Program-made: the position numbers and the translations under genes
Shown: positions 35,849-43,448 of the stretch, piece after piece
How positions within the stretch are numbered: the first letter of the stretch is position 1
Layout: every line of letters starts with the position of its first letter
Notes under the pieces: generated by a model
What the model was told of the DNA's origin: nothing
Database searches by the model: none
The model's input: the letters and a program-made list of their open reading frames with translations, nothing else
Assembly (NCBI RefSeq): GCF_009765735.1
Contig: NZ_LMUW01000089.1
Span: forward strand, 39,941-93,431
Direction of reading: 5' to 3'
Source of the DNA: Xenophilus sp. L33
Lineage (GTDB): Bacteria; Pseudomonadota; Gammaproteobacteria; Burkholderiales; Burkholderiaceae_C
Length of the DNA stretch: 53,491 nt

Positions 35849-36811
35849 ATGACCAACTACACGCACTGGTTCATCCGTGCGCGACTCAAGACCCGGCAGC
35901 TGCTGCTGCTGGTCGCCCTTGCCGAGGAAGGCAACATCCATCGCGCCGCGCAGGTGCTCAACATGACGCAGCCGGCCGCCTCCAAGCTGCTGAAGGACCT
36001 GGAGGACGTGCTCGAGGTTTCGCTCTTCGACCGGCTGCCGCGCGGCATGCGGCCGACCTGGTACGGCGAGACCATGATCCGCCACGCGCGGGTCGCGCTC
36101 GCCAGCCTCAACCAGGCGCACGACGAGGTGACCGCGCTCAAGGCCGGCCGCGCCGGCCAGGTCAACATCGGCGTCATCACCGCGCCGGGGCTGGTGCTGC
36201 TGCCGCCGGCGGTGGCCGAGGTCAAGCGCGAGCATCCGAACCTGCGCATCGGCGTCGAGATCGAGACCAGCCCGGTGCTGCTGGAGCGGCTCGAGCAGGG
36301 CAAGCTCGACCTGCTGGTGGCGCGCCTGTTCGCCGAGCACGACAAGACCAACCTGCGCTACGAAGGCCTGACCGAGGAACCGGTGAGCGCGGTGGTGCGA
36401 CCGGGCCATCCGCTGCTCGGCATGAGCGGCCTGGGCCTGCGCGACCTGGTCTCCGCCGGCTGGATCGTTCCGCCGGCCGGCAGCGTGCTGCGGCACCGCT
36501 TCGAGCTGATGTTCCAGGAAGAAGGGCTGGCGCCGCCGATCAACGTGATCGAGACCGCGGCGCTGCTCTTCATCACCCGCATGCTGCAGCAGAGCGACAT
36601 GATCGCGGTGCTGGCCACCGACGTCGCGCGCTACTACGCGGCGCACGGCATCTGCACGCTGCTGCCGCTGGACATGCCCTGCCACATGGACGCCTTCGGC
36701 ATCATCACCCGCACCGACCGGCTGCTGTCGCCGGCCGCCAAGGTGATGATGAAGGCGCTGAAGGCGCAAAGCCTGGTGGCCTACGGGCGCCGCTTCGAGG
36801 CCGAGGCCTAG
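35849..36811 (+). CDS. gbpR: GbpR-like LysR-family regulator
   Basis: A 320-residue transcription factor with an N-terminal winged helix-turn-helix (NIHRAAQVLNMTQPAASKLL, about residues 33-52) and a LysR effector-binding domain (about 95-300). The N-terminus ARLKTRQLLLLVALAEEGNIHRAA is typical of the GbpR/CbbR-like subgroup. In Agrobacterium and Azospirillum, GbpR is divergent from or adjacent to the sugar-binding-protein gene and induces it with L-arabinose, galactose or fucose. Here it is divergent from the whole sugar operon. The ATG at 35849 starts the conserved sequence; two upstream in-frame ATGs (35795, 35804) overlap the putative operator and are rejected. Confidence 0.88.
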   Translation: MTNYTHWFIRARLKTRQLLLLVALAEEGNIHRAAQVLNMTQPAASKLLKDLEDVLEVSLFDRLPRGMRPTWYGETMIRHARVALASLNQAHDEVTALKAGRAGQVNIGVITAPGLVLLPPAVAEVKREHPNLRIGVEIETSPVLLERLEQGKLDLLVARLFAEHDKTNLRYEGLTEEPVSAVVRPGHPLLGMSGLGLRDLVSAGWIVPPAGSVLRHRFELMFQEEGLAPPINVIETAALLFITRMLQQSDMIAVLATDVARYYAAHGICTLLPLDMPCHMDAFGIITRTDRLLSPAAKVMMKALKAQSLVAYGRRFEAEA

Positions 36812-36821
36812 GCGCGAGCCT

Positions 36822-37595
36822 TCAGACCCAGCCGGCGTCCACCTTGAATTCCTGCGCGGTGCACATCGCGCCGTCGTCCGAGGCCAGGAACAGCACCATG
36901 CGGGCGATGTCGTGCGGCTGCAGCTTGTCGGGCAGGCACTGGTTGCGCTGGATCTCCAGTTCGCCTTCGGCGTCGAGCCAGAGCTTGATCTGCCGCTCGG
37001 TCATGACCCATCCCGGCGACACCGTGTTGATGCGGATGCGATGCGCGCCCAGCGGCTTGGCCAGCCCGCGGGTCAGGCCGTTGACCGACGACTTGGCGAT
37101 CGCGTAGCAGGGGTAGGCGCCGCCCTTGCCCTGCCAGCCGGTCGAGCCGAGGTTGACGATCGAGCCGGCACCGAGTCGCTTCATGCCCGGCACCACCGAC
37201 TGGATCGCGAAGAAGGCCGGCCGCTCGTTGATGGCCATGCGCTCCTCGTAGTAGGCCGGCGTCACCGATTCGAGCGTGTGGCGGTCGTCGCTGGCGACGT
37301 TGTTGACCAGCACGCCGAAGTCGCCGTTAGTGACCGCGGCCTCGGCGATCGCCGCCTGCAGCGCGGTCACGTCGCGCACGTCGCAAGCACGCCACCAGGG
37401 CGCCGCGTGCCCCGCGTCGGCAAGACCCTTCACGAGCGCCGCGCTGGCCGCCTCGGCCACGTCGACGAAGGCGACCCGGGCGCCCTGTTCGGCGAAGGCG
37501 GTCACGATCGCGGCGCCGATGCCGCTGCCGCCGCCGGTCACGAACACCGCCCGGCCCTCGAGGCTCGGGTAGCGGGAAGTCGGGGAAGCGCTCAT
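36822..37595 (-). CDS. SDR-family sugar 1-dehydrogenase
   Basis: A 257-residue short-chain dehydrogenase/reductase. It has the Rossmann motif TGGGSGIG near the N-terminus, VLVNNVAS, catalytic Ser in NLGSTGW and the YAIAK catalytic Tyr/Lys pair. A conserved PGWVMTERQ follows the active site. SDR members in this setting oxidise L-arabinose or D-galactose at C1 to the lactone, and the divergent neighbour encodes a lactonase. This supplies the missing first step of the sugar-oxidation pathway. The start at 37595 is preferred; an in-frame ATG at 37622 would add nine residues. Convergent with lysR (10 bp). Confidence 0.85.
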   Translation of the reverse strand: MSASPTSRYPSLEGRAVFVTGGGSGIGAAIVTAFAEQGARVAFVDVAEAASAALVKGLADAGHAAPWWRACDVRDVTALQAAIAEAAVTNGDFGVLVNNVASDDRHTLESVTPAYYEERMAINERPAFFAIQSVVPGMKRLGAGSIVNLGSTGWQGKGGAYPCYAIAKSSVNGLTRGLAKPLGAHRIRINTVSPGWVMTERQIKLWLDAEGELEIQRNQCLPDKLQPHDIARMVLFLASDDGAMCTAQEFKVDAGWV

Positions 37596-37633
37596 TGGTT
37601 GTCTCCGGATTTGATATTGCAAAAAGCGTATGT

Positions 37634-37667
37634 ATCGATAACAAATCGATGCACTTTGGTTATCGAT
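37634..37667. promoter_or_regulatory. Inverted repeat with three ATCGAT cores in a divergent promoter
   Basis: ATCGATAAC (37634-37642) and GTTATCGAT (37659-37667) form a perfect 9-bp inverted repeat separated by 16 bp. A third ATCGAT core sits between them (37645-37650). The block is centred in the 120-bp region between the divergent SDR and SMP-30 genes. ATCGAT cores with flanking AAC/GTT resemble operators of LacI/GntR-type sugar regulators. No such regulator gene is in the window. Confidence 0.55.
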
Positions 37668-37715
37668 GTTGCCGCGATACGATCCGCCCAGTCAAGCGAC
37701 TTTCGAAAGGCGTCC

Positions 37716-38621
37716 ATGCCGCAGACTCCCCGCATCCTCCAGCCGCTGCGCTGCATCTGGCCGGCGGCCGCCACGCTCGGCGAAGGCACCCTGTGGTCGC
37801 CGCGCGAGCAGGCGCTCTACTGGGTCGACATCCTCCAGCACCGCCTGCACCGCTTCGATCCGACCAGCGAGGCGCGCACGACCTGGGACTTCGACGAGGA
37901 GATCACCGCGGTCGCCGAGCGGGCCAGCGCGCCGGGCCTGATCGTCACGCTGCGGCGCGGCTTCGCGCTCTTCGACCCGGCCGAGCCGGCCACGCCGGCG
38001 CGCTACCTGTACCAGCCGCCGCAGGAAGTCGCCGGCAACCGCTTCAACGACGGCAAGTGCGACGCGCGCGGCCGCTTCTGGGGCGGCACCATGGACGCCG
38101 GCGCCAAGGAGCCGCTCGGCGCGCTCTACCGCTACGACCCCGACGGCCAGTGCACCCGCCACGAGGAAGGCTTCCCGGTCACCAACGGCCCGACCTGGTC
38201 GCTGGACGGCCGCACCCTCTTCTTCAACGACACCGCCCGCGGCCGCGTCTTCGCCTACGACTTCGACATGAACGCCGGCCGCCTGTCGAACCGGCGCGAA
38301 TGGCACCAGTTCGCGCGCGAGGAAGGCCATCCGGACGGCATGACCACCGACGCCGCCGGCCGGCTCTGGATCGCGCACTGGGGTGGCGCCTGCGTGACCT
38401 GCCACGCGCCCGAAGACGCCCGCGAGATCTTCCGCATCGACCTGCCGACCCGCCACGTCACCAACTGCGCCTTCGGCGGCCCGGACCTGCGCACCCTGTT
38501 CATCACCAGCGCGACCAGCGGCCTGACGCCGGCCCAGCGCGAGGCCGAGCCGCTGGCCGGCGGCCTTTTCGCGATCGGGCTGGACGTCGCAGGGTTGGAA
38601 TCGCCCCGTTTCGCCGGCTGA
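37716..38621 (+). CDS. SMP-30/gluconolactonase-family sugar lactonase
   Basis: A 301-residue six-bladed beta-propeller of the SMP-30/regucalcin family. Expected metal ligands are present: Glu in LGEGTLWSP (about residue 23), Asn in NRFNDGKCD (about 111), Asn in VTNGPTW (about 158) and Asp in HPDGMTTD (about 208). The probable reaction is hydrolysis of an aldonolactone, such as L-arabino-gamma-lactone, to the aldonate that feeds the dehydratase at 23960. It is divergent from the SDR dehydrogenase gene and shares its operator region. The start at 37716 matches the usual length of the family. Confidence 0.9.
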   Translation: MPQTPRILQPLRCIWPAAATLGEGTLWSPREQALYWVDILQHRLHRFDPTSEARTTWDFDEEITAVAERASAPGLIVTLRRGFALFDPAEPATPARYLYQPPQEVAGNRFNDGKCDARGRFWGGTMDAGAKEPLGALYRYDPDGQCTRHEEGFPVTNGPTWSLDGRTLFFNDTARGRVFAYDFDMNAGRLSNRREWHQFAREEGHPDGMTTDAAGRLWIAHWGGACVTCHAPEDAREIFRIDLPTRHVTNCAFGGPDLRTLFITSATSGLTPAQREAEPLAGGLFAIGLDVAGLESPRFAG

Positions 38622-38637
38622 ACCTACTCTGTCGATT

Positions 38638-38735
38638 GCGGAAGATTCCGCGATGGTTTCTAGGGGTTTCTACTGAGTCGAGTGCCTAGACTGGGCGCGG
38701 GCCGCGTCTCGAGCGGCCCACGCCGAAACGATCGC
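38638..38735 (+). promoter_or_regulatory. Upstream region with palindrome and direct repeats
   Basis: The 157-bp gap before the 115-aa exported protein holds a perfect 14-bp palindrome GCGGAA-GA-TTCCGC (38638-38651). It also holds a direct repeat of GGTTTCTA/GGGTTTCTA just downstream, near 38654-38671. These are candidate regulator sites for the downstream gene; no factor can be named. Confidence 0.35.
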
Positions 38736-38778
38736 CCACAGCATCGTCTAGGCGTCGTTTCAATCAGGAAGGATCTCC

Positions 38779-39126
38779 ATGAACAACAACATCAAGCTCG
38801 TCCTCGCCGCGCTCGCCGGCACCGCCGCCATGGCCGCCCAGGCCGAGGCCTACCAGGGCGTCCACGCGCTCACCACCGGCCAAGACCGCAGCGCCGTCCG
38901 CGCCCAGGCGCACGCCGCCGCCCGGCAAGCCAATCCGTGGGCCGACGGCGCCTCGAGCGGCGTCCACGCCATCGCCGGCCAGCGCGACCGCGCCGCCGTC
39001 CGCGCCGAAGCGACCGCGGCAGCCCACGCGCCGAACCAGAACCTGGAAGCCGAGGCCTTCTTCAACAGCCGCATCCCGGCCCAGTTCGCCCGTCCGGGCA
39101 ACGCGGTCCGCGAAGCCGGCCTCTAG
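38779..39126 (+). CDS. Small exported protein with a duplicated motif
   Basis: A 115-residue protein with a signal peptide (MNNNIKLVLAALAGTAAMAA, cleavage near AQAEA). The mature part holds two similar units, GVHALTTGQDRSAVRAQAHA and GVHAIAGQRDRAAVRAEATA, 34 residues apart. It resembles the DUF4148-like small exported proteins common in Burkholderia and Comamonadaceae; the function is unknown. A good ribosome site (GGAAGGA) precedes the ATG, and a strong terminator follows at 39148, so it forms a single-gene transcript, probably well expressed. Confidence 0.8.
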   Translation: MNNNIKLVLAALAGTAAMAAQAEAYQGVHALTTGQDRSAVRAQAHAAARQANPWADGASSGVHAIAGQRDRAAVRAEATAAAHAPNQNLEAEAFFNSRIPAQFARPGNAVREAGL

Positions 39127-39147
39127 GCCCCGGCACTCCGCTCCCCG

Positions 39148-39184
39148 AAGCCGGCCCTGCAATTCGCACGGGCCGGCTTTTTTT
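39148..39184 (+). terminator. Rho-independent terminator
   Basis: AAGCCGGCCC (39148-39157) pairs perfectly with GGGCCGGCTT (39170-39179) around a 12-nt loop and runs into seven Ts. It closes the transcript of the 115-aa exported protein. Confidence 0.9.
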
Positions 39185-39329
39185 CGCGGGTCGCTCGTAT
39201 CTGACCAGGGCCTGACTCAGGCTGACACGCAATCTTCACAGCAATTGCGTAGTTTGATAGAACTTTGATACTCATTTGCATGTAAGCGCGAGTTGCCACG
39301 CCGGTTTGCTGCGTGTTCAATGCACCCTC

Positions 39330-39351
39330 GGCCGCCCTTCGCCGGGCGGCC
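39330..39351 (+). promoter_or_regulatory. Hairpin in the leader of the response-regulator gene
   Basis: GGCCGCCC (39330-39337) pairs perfectly with GGGCGGCC (39344-39351) around a 6-nt loop, 37 bp before the ATG. There is no T-run, so it is not a simple terminator. It may stabilise or modulate the leader. Upstream, TTTGATA is repeated 11 bp apart (near 39254-39271), a possible regulator site. Confidence 0.4.
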
Positions 39352-39387
39352 CCGTCCGAAGCCAGAAAAGCCCAAGGAGAAAGTGCC

Positions 39388-40044
39388 ATGAGTGATTCCG
39401 CGCCCAGTGGTCCGGATGACGAATTGCCCGTGATCCGCCTGATCGACGAGGACGTCGCCTTTCGCCGCGCGCTGCAGCGCCTGCTCGAAGGCGCCGGCTA
39501 CCGGGTCGTCGAATACGGCTGCGTCGGCGACATGCTGCTGCAGGGCATCGGCGAGGCACCCGGTTGCCTGGTGCTCGACATCCACATGCCCGGCCCGAGC
39601 GGCCTCGACCTGCAGGAAATGATCGCCGGCCAGCCGCAGCCGCTGCCGGTCATCTTCGTCACCGCCGAGGCGACGGTGCACGAGACCTTGCGGGCGATGA
39701 AGGGCGGCGCGGCCGACTTCTTCTTCAAGCCGGTGGACGGCGAGGCGCTGCTCGGCGTGGTCCACAAGGCGGTGCGCGCCGATGCGGCGCGGCGCCAGGA
39801 CAGGCGCCGCCAGCGCGCGCTTCAGTCACGCTATGCGCGGCTGAGCCCGCGCGAGCGCCAGGTGCTGGCGATGGTGGTCGACGGCGCGCTCAACAAGCAG
39901 ATCGGCGCCCGGCTCGGCGCGGCCGAGCGCACGGTCAAGGCGCACCGCGCGCACGTGATGGAAAAGATGGAGGTGCGCTCGCTGGCGGACCTGATCCGGG
40001 CCGCCAGCCAGCTGGTCGTCGCGCCGGACCGCGCCGGGGCTTGA
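39388..40044 (+). CDS. FixJ/LuxR-type response regulator (orphan)
   Basis: A 218-residue two-component regulator with a receiver domain (about residues 13-130) and a LuxR/FixJ helix-turn-helix (about 145-205; LSPRERQVLAMVVDGALNKQ). The phosphoacceptor Asp is in LVLDIHMPGPSG, the acidic pair in IDEDVAF, Thr in VTAEA and Lys in FFKPVD, so all switch residues are present. A strong ribosome site (AAGGAG) precedes the ATG at 39388. No sensor kinase gene is nearby, so its partner lies elsewhere. The adjacent exported-protein gene with repeats in its promoter is a possible target. Confidence 0.9.
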   Translation: MSDSAPSGPDDELPVIRLIDEDVAFRRALQRLLEGAGYRVVEYGCVGDMLLQGIGEAPGCLVLDIHMPGPSGLDLQEMIAGQPQPLPVIFVTAEATVHETLRAMKGGAADFFFKPVDGEALLGVVHKAVRADAARRQDRRRQRALQSRYARLSPRERQVLAMVVDGALNKQIGARLGAAERTVKAHRAHVMEKMEVRSLADLIRAASQLVVAPDRAGA

Positions 40045-40049
40045 CGACC

Positions 40050-40072
40050 GCGGCGCCTCGGGCAGGCGCCGC
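40050..40072. terminator. Stem-loop between convergent genes
   Basis: GCGGCGCC (40050-40057) pairs perfectly with GGCGCCGC (40065-40072) around a 7-nt loop, between the convergent response-regulator and exported-protein genes. It lacks a T-run, but its position suggests a shared transcription end. Confidence 0.5.
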
Positions 40073-40080
40073 TCGGAGAC

Positions 40081-40722
40081 TCAGTGCGCCGGCGCCCGCG
40101 GGGGCAGCACCGAGATCGCTTCCTGGTCGACCATGGTCGCCTCGACCTGGTCGCCGACGCTCAGCGAAGCCAGCAGCGTGCGGTCGGACACCTTGATCGT
40201 GCGGGTCTCGTTCACGCCGCGCAGCGTGACGGTGCCGGCCTTGGCATCGACCGCGGTGACGTTCGCCACCGCCTGCACCACGTGGCGCGCGGTCAGGCCC
40301 GGACGACCGCCGGGGGCGCTGCCCACCAGGTCGACGAAATCGGTGCGCTGGCGGATGCCGTTCGGGACCTTGCGCAGGCCGAGCAGCAGCGCCTCCGTCT
40401 GGCGCGACACCACGCGGTCGCCGACCTTGAGCTGGTCGAAGTTGCGCACTTCGTCGCCGGCATGGATCGAGAACTGCGCGCCGGACGGCGTCTGCAGCGT
40501 GACCATGCGCGTGGCCGGATCGATCGCGGTGATCGTGGCGCGATCGACCGTGACCACCGCGCCGCCGACACCGTTCGGGCCGCTGCCGACCAGCACCGCG
40601 GTGTTGTCGCCGCGCATGGCGTGGTGGCCGTGGTGCGCCGGCGGCGGCGTCTGCGACCAGGCAGCGGACGAGGCCAGCGCGGCGCTGGCGACGAGCGAGA
40701 GAGCAAGGATGCGTCGGGTCAT
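40081..40722 (-). CDS. Exported protein with two beta-rich repeats
   Basis: A 213-residue protein with a signal peptide (MTRRILALSLVASAALASSA, cleavage near AWSQ), a His-rich segment (HHGHHA) and two similar beta-rich units. One is ITAIDPATRMVTLQTPSG with DQLKVGDRVVS; the other is VTAVDAKAGTVTLRGVNE with ASLSVGDQVEA. The repeat pattern resembles DUF5666-type periplasmic beta domains. Function is unknown; the His-rich stretch could bind metal. The ribosome site AGGAG lies 8 bp before the ATG. The next gene on this strand begins well upstream, so this is probably monocistronic or the tail of a small cluster. Confidence 0.78.
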   Translation of the reverse strand: MTRRILALSLVASAALASSAAWSQTPPPAHHGHHAMRGDNTAVLVGSGPNGVGGAVVTVDRATITAIDPATRMVTLQTPSGAQFSIHAGDEVRNFDQLKVGDRVVSRQTEALLLGLRKVPNGIRQRTDFVDLVGSAPGGRPGLTARHVVQAVANVTAVDAKAGTVTLRGVNETRTIKVSDRTLLASLSVGDQVEATMVDQEAISVLPPRAPAH

Positions 40723-40781
40723 GGAAGGAACTCCTCTGTGGTTGTTGTCGGGGTGGAAAACGTCCGGGGTGGCCTGGTGGC

Positions 40782-41189
40782 TCAGGCGGGCCAGTGGCCG
40801 AGCAGTTTCCAGGGCGGACCCTGCTTGCCGGTGTTCTTGCAGAAGATGTAGCCGCCGTCGCCATGCAGCGCGCGATGGTGGTTGTCGATCTGCGCCAGCC
40901 GGCAGCCCGGCCGGTTCTGCGGATCGGCCGCCGGCGTGATCGAGCCGCTGCTGCCGGTGGCCGGGTTGCTCCAGCTGGCCTTGACGCCGTCCTGGCCGTT
41001 GCTGAGGGCGTTGTTGACCGTCTTGGTCATCAGGTCGATGTCGGCCTTGTTGAAGCTGGTGATCGGCCGCTGGCTCATCGCATTGAAGTTGGTCCAGGGC
41101 AAGGCGGCGGCGGGGCCGGCGGCGGCAGCGATGCCCACCGCGATCGCCAGCGACAGGAGGAGTGGCCGGCCTTTATCGATTGCGCGCAT
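40782..41189 (-). CDS. RT0821/Lpp0805-like surface-antigen domain protein
   Basis: A 135-residue exported protein. After a signal peptide (cleavage near AAALP), the mature part contains ASWSNPATGSSGSITPA, CRLAQIDNHH and an FCKNTGKQGPPWKLLG ending. This is the pattern of the 17-kDa/RT0821 surface-antigen domain, with two Cys that could pair in the periplasm. The glycine-zipper half often found in such antigens is absent. Homologs are outer-membrane or periplasmic proteins of uncertain function. The start at 41189 opens the signal peptide; upstream codons belong to a different gene's frame. Confidence 0.75.
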   Translation of the reverse strand: MRAIDKGRPLLLSLAIAVGIAAAAGPAAALPWTNFNAMSQRPITSFNKADIDLMTKTVNNALSNGQDGVKASWSNPATGSSGSITPAADPQNRPGCRLAQIDNHHRALHGDGGYIFCKNTGKQGPPWKLLGHWPA

Positions 41190-41251
41190 GAGAGTCAACC
41201 CTTCGGTTCTGAGATGGAAAGTTCGCAGCGGATTGTCAGCCCAACCCGTGA

Positions 41252-42376
41252 CTAGAGAAACATGCTGACGAGTTTCTGCAACACCCGGTCCATCGGCAGC
41301 AAGGTGAGCGCCACCAGCCCGAAGGGCAGCGCGGTCGCCACCGCCAGCACCAGCAGGCTGCGCAGGTGGATCGGCACCGGCTTCATCGCATAGGCCAGGC
41401 CGGCAGTCTGGTAGAGGTCGGTCACGGCGGAGAAGTCGCCGGTGGCGAGCGGCTGGTCGGTTTCCTCGCTCGCGGGGCCGTGCATCCACTTGGCCTCGAA
41501 GGCTTCGCCGACCCGCTGCGTCAGCGCGCCGTAGTCGCTGACCGCGGCGCGCCAGGTGCGCAGCAGCGACTCGACGAAGGCCAGCAACGGCAAGGCGAAC
41601 AGCAACACCGCGAAGGCCACCGTGCCGAGCGCCAGGCCGACCAGCTGCTGCAGCATGTCGGCGCCCGCGCTGGCGACGTGGATGTGAGCCGCTTCGGTCG
41701 CACTGACCAGGATGCCGATGGCCAGCCCCGGCAACGCGAAGCTGCGCAGCGAGAAGCCGACGAACATCAGGCCGCCGGCGCCTTCGGGATGGGCAGCGAC
41801 CAGCCGCAGGCGCAGCCGCGACACCCGCCACAGGAAGCGGGCCCAGAGCCAGAGCCGCCACAGCCATCCCAGCAGCAGCACCAGCAGCAGCGGCAAGGTC
41901 ACCAGTGCGTGCCACCAGCTCGCCAGCGAGCGCCCGAGCGGCGCCGTCGCGGTGCCCTGCTGCCAGTCGGGCAGGAAGCCGCTCGGCACCTGGCTCACGA
42001 TCAGGAAGGACGCCAGGTAGGCCAGCAGCACCGCGCCGGCCTCCGCCGCCCAGCTGTCGCGCCAGCGCCGGATCGAACGCACGATCGCCCGGTAGGCGTC
42101 GGCCTCGGCATCGGGCACGACGCCGCGCTGCCGGAAGGTGCGCGCGATCTCGCCCAGCCGCGGAATGCAGACCGCCTCGGCCAGCACCAGCAAGGGCGCC
42201 GCCAGCAGCGCGCGCGCATGCACCGACGCGTCGCCCAGGAAGGCGCGCCAGACCCGCTCGGCGCCGCCCAGGTGCGCCACCAGCGCCAGCAGCAGCAAGG
42301 GCAGCCAGCCGATGCCGACCACGATCAACGCGCGCCGCCAGACCCGCCGGTGGTCCAGGTCGAAGCGGCCCCACAA
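41252..42376 (-). CDS. Polytopic membrane protein of unknown function
   Basis: A 374-residue protein with about six hydrophobic helices (near residues 15-35, 55-70, 115-130, 160-180, 240-290 and 340-370) and Arg-rich loops. I recognise no named family, though uncharacterised membrane proteins of similar layout occur in Burkholderiales. The start is unclear. The conventional choice is the TTG at 42376, but the frame remains open upstream and encodes VRLFDGGPPLGLLRL, which looks conserved. No ATG, GTG or TTG exists in that stretch; an ATC at 42457 is the only near-start. The true N-terminus may be longer than annotated. Confidence 0.7.
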   Translation of the reverse strand: MWGRFDLDHRRVWRRALIVVGIGWLPLLLLALVAHLGGAERVWRAFLGDASVHARALLAAPLLVLAEAVCIPRLGEIARTFRQRGVVPDAEADAYRAIVRSIRRWRDSWAAEAGAVLLAYLASFLIVSQVPSGFLPDWQQGTATAPLGRSLASWWHALVTLPLLLVLLLGWLWRLWLWARFLWRVSRLRLRLVAAHPEGAGGLMFVGFSLRSFALPGLAIGILVSATEAAHIHVASAGADMLQQLVGLALGTVAFAVLLFALPLLAFVESLLRTWRAAVSDYGALTQRVGEAFEAKWMHGPASEETDQPLATGDFSAVTDLYQTAGLAYAMKPVPIHLRSLLVLAVATALPFGLVALTLLPMDRVLQKLVSMFL

Positions 42377-42575
42377 CCTCAGCAGGCCCAGGGGCGGGCC
42401 GCCATCGAAGAGGCGGACGTCGGATTCGGAGGCAGCTTCGGGATCGGGATCGGCGATGGTTCGGCTCCCTGGCGATGCGCCGCGCCAACAGATCGGAGCG
42501 AGTCGGTCACGCCCCCGCTGCGCGGCCGTACCATGGTGCGCGCGACAAGCGCAAAGTCAAGACAGGGAGACCGCC

Positions 42576-42983
42576 ATGCACACCAAGACACCACTCAAGA
42601 CACACCTCGCGCACGGCCTCTTCGCCGCGGCCGTCATCGGCATCCCGCTGGGCGCGGCGGCCGAGCCCTCGGCCGTCGCCACCGCCGCGCAGGCGGCCGA
42701 GCAGCAGGAGGCCGACTACCGGGTGATCGCCGCGCGCTGCGGCGCGCCGGCCTTCGAGCACGCCTTCTACAAGCAGTCGCGCGCCGCGGTCGCCGCCGGC
42801 GTGGTCGTGAAGAACCGCGATCCGGTCGAGGTCGAGAAGGCGATCACCGCCATGCGCCGCAGCCCGGTGGTGCTGGTGGCGAGCAACTCGGAATGCCCGG
42901 ACCAGCTGAAGCAACTGGCTGAGGTGCAGAAGCAGCGCAGCGGCAGCATCCACGGCAGCCGCAAGACGGCGGCGGCCCACTGA
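42576..42983 (+). CDS. Small exported protein of unknown function
   Basis: A 135-residue protein with an N-terminal signal peptide (HLAHGLFAAAVIGIPLGAAA, cleavage near AAAEP). A helical Ala/Glu/Gln-rich stretch follows, then a region with two Cys (AARCGAP and SECPDQ). The ATG at 42576 has GGGAGA 6 bp upstream. No known domain is seen. It sits alone on the plus strand between minus-strand genes and ends 16 bp before the convergent stop at 43000. Confidence 0.72.
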   Translation: MHTKTPLKTHLAHGLFAAAVIGIPLGAAAEPSAVATAAQAAEQQEADYRVIAARCGAPAFEHAFYKQSRAAVAAGVVVKNRDPVEVEKAITAMRRSPVVLVASNSECPDQLKQLAEVQKQRSGSIHGSRKTAAAH

Positions 42984-42999
42984 GCGCTGCTAGCGCTGC

Positions 43000-43341
43000 C
43001 TACAACGCGCCGTAGACGCTTTCGTCGTCGGGCGGTGCCGCGCGGTCGTGCCGCCGCGACGCGGTCCGCAGGCTCAGCACCCACAGCCGGGCGTGCCGCT
43101 GCTCGCGGCTCTCGAAGCGTTCGGTGAAGCGGCGGATGCCGGGACGTTCGATCCCGGCGATGGTCATCCAGTCGGTGCCGCCGAAGGATTCCGCCTCGCT
43201 GCTGCGCTCCACCAGCGCCGGCCGCAGCGCCATCACCCACTCGGTCGGGATGCGTGGATCGCGGTCGAGCATGCGCAAGGCGATCTTGGCCGCCTTCGGG
43301 CTCAACGCCTGCACCTTATGAAGGTGGAAATCCATGTCCAT
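43000..43341 (-). CDS. Hypothetical protein, 113 aa
   Basis: A soluble 113-residue protein beginning MDMDFHLHKVQALSPKAAKI, with no signal peptide. Arg/Glu-rich helices make up most of it. No family is recognised. A strong GATACA-type palindrome lies 31-54 bp upstream of the ATG at 43341, suggesting dedicated control, perhaps by the protein itself or by a regulator elsewhere. An in-frame ATG at 43335 is an alternative start. Confidence 0.65.
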   Translation of the reverse strand: MDMDFHLHKVQALSPKAAKIALRMLDRDPRIPTEWVMALRPALVERSSEAESFGGTDWMTIAGIERPGIRRFTERFESREQRHARLWVLSLRTASRRHDRAAPPDDESVYGAL

Positions 43342-43371
43342 GGGGCACCTCTCGCGTTCACTTGCCGGTCG

Positions 43372-43395
43372 GATACACAAGGATACATGTGTATC
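43372..43395. promoter_or_regulatory. Overlapping GATACA palindromes (operator candidate)
   Basis: GATACACA (43372-43379) and TGTGTATC (43388-43395) form a perfect 8-bp inverted repeat. Nested inside it, GATACA (43382-43387) and TGTATC (43390-43395) form a second perfect one. Three GATACA half-sites thus sit in 24 bp of AT-rich sequence, upstream of the 113-aa gene. This is a typical architecture for a dimeric repressor site. Confidence 0.5.
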
Positions 43396-43448
43396 TGAAC
43401 TTTGCGCAAGCGCGCATGCCCTCGCTCCCCAGACCTCGAGGAAGGCGC

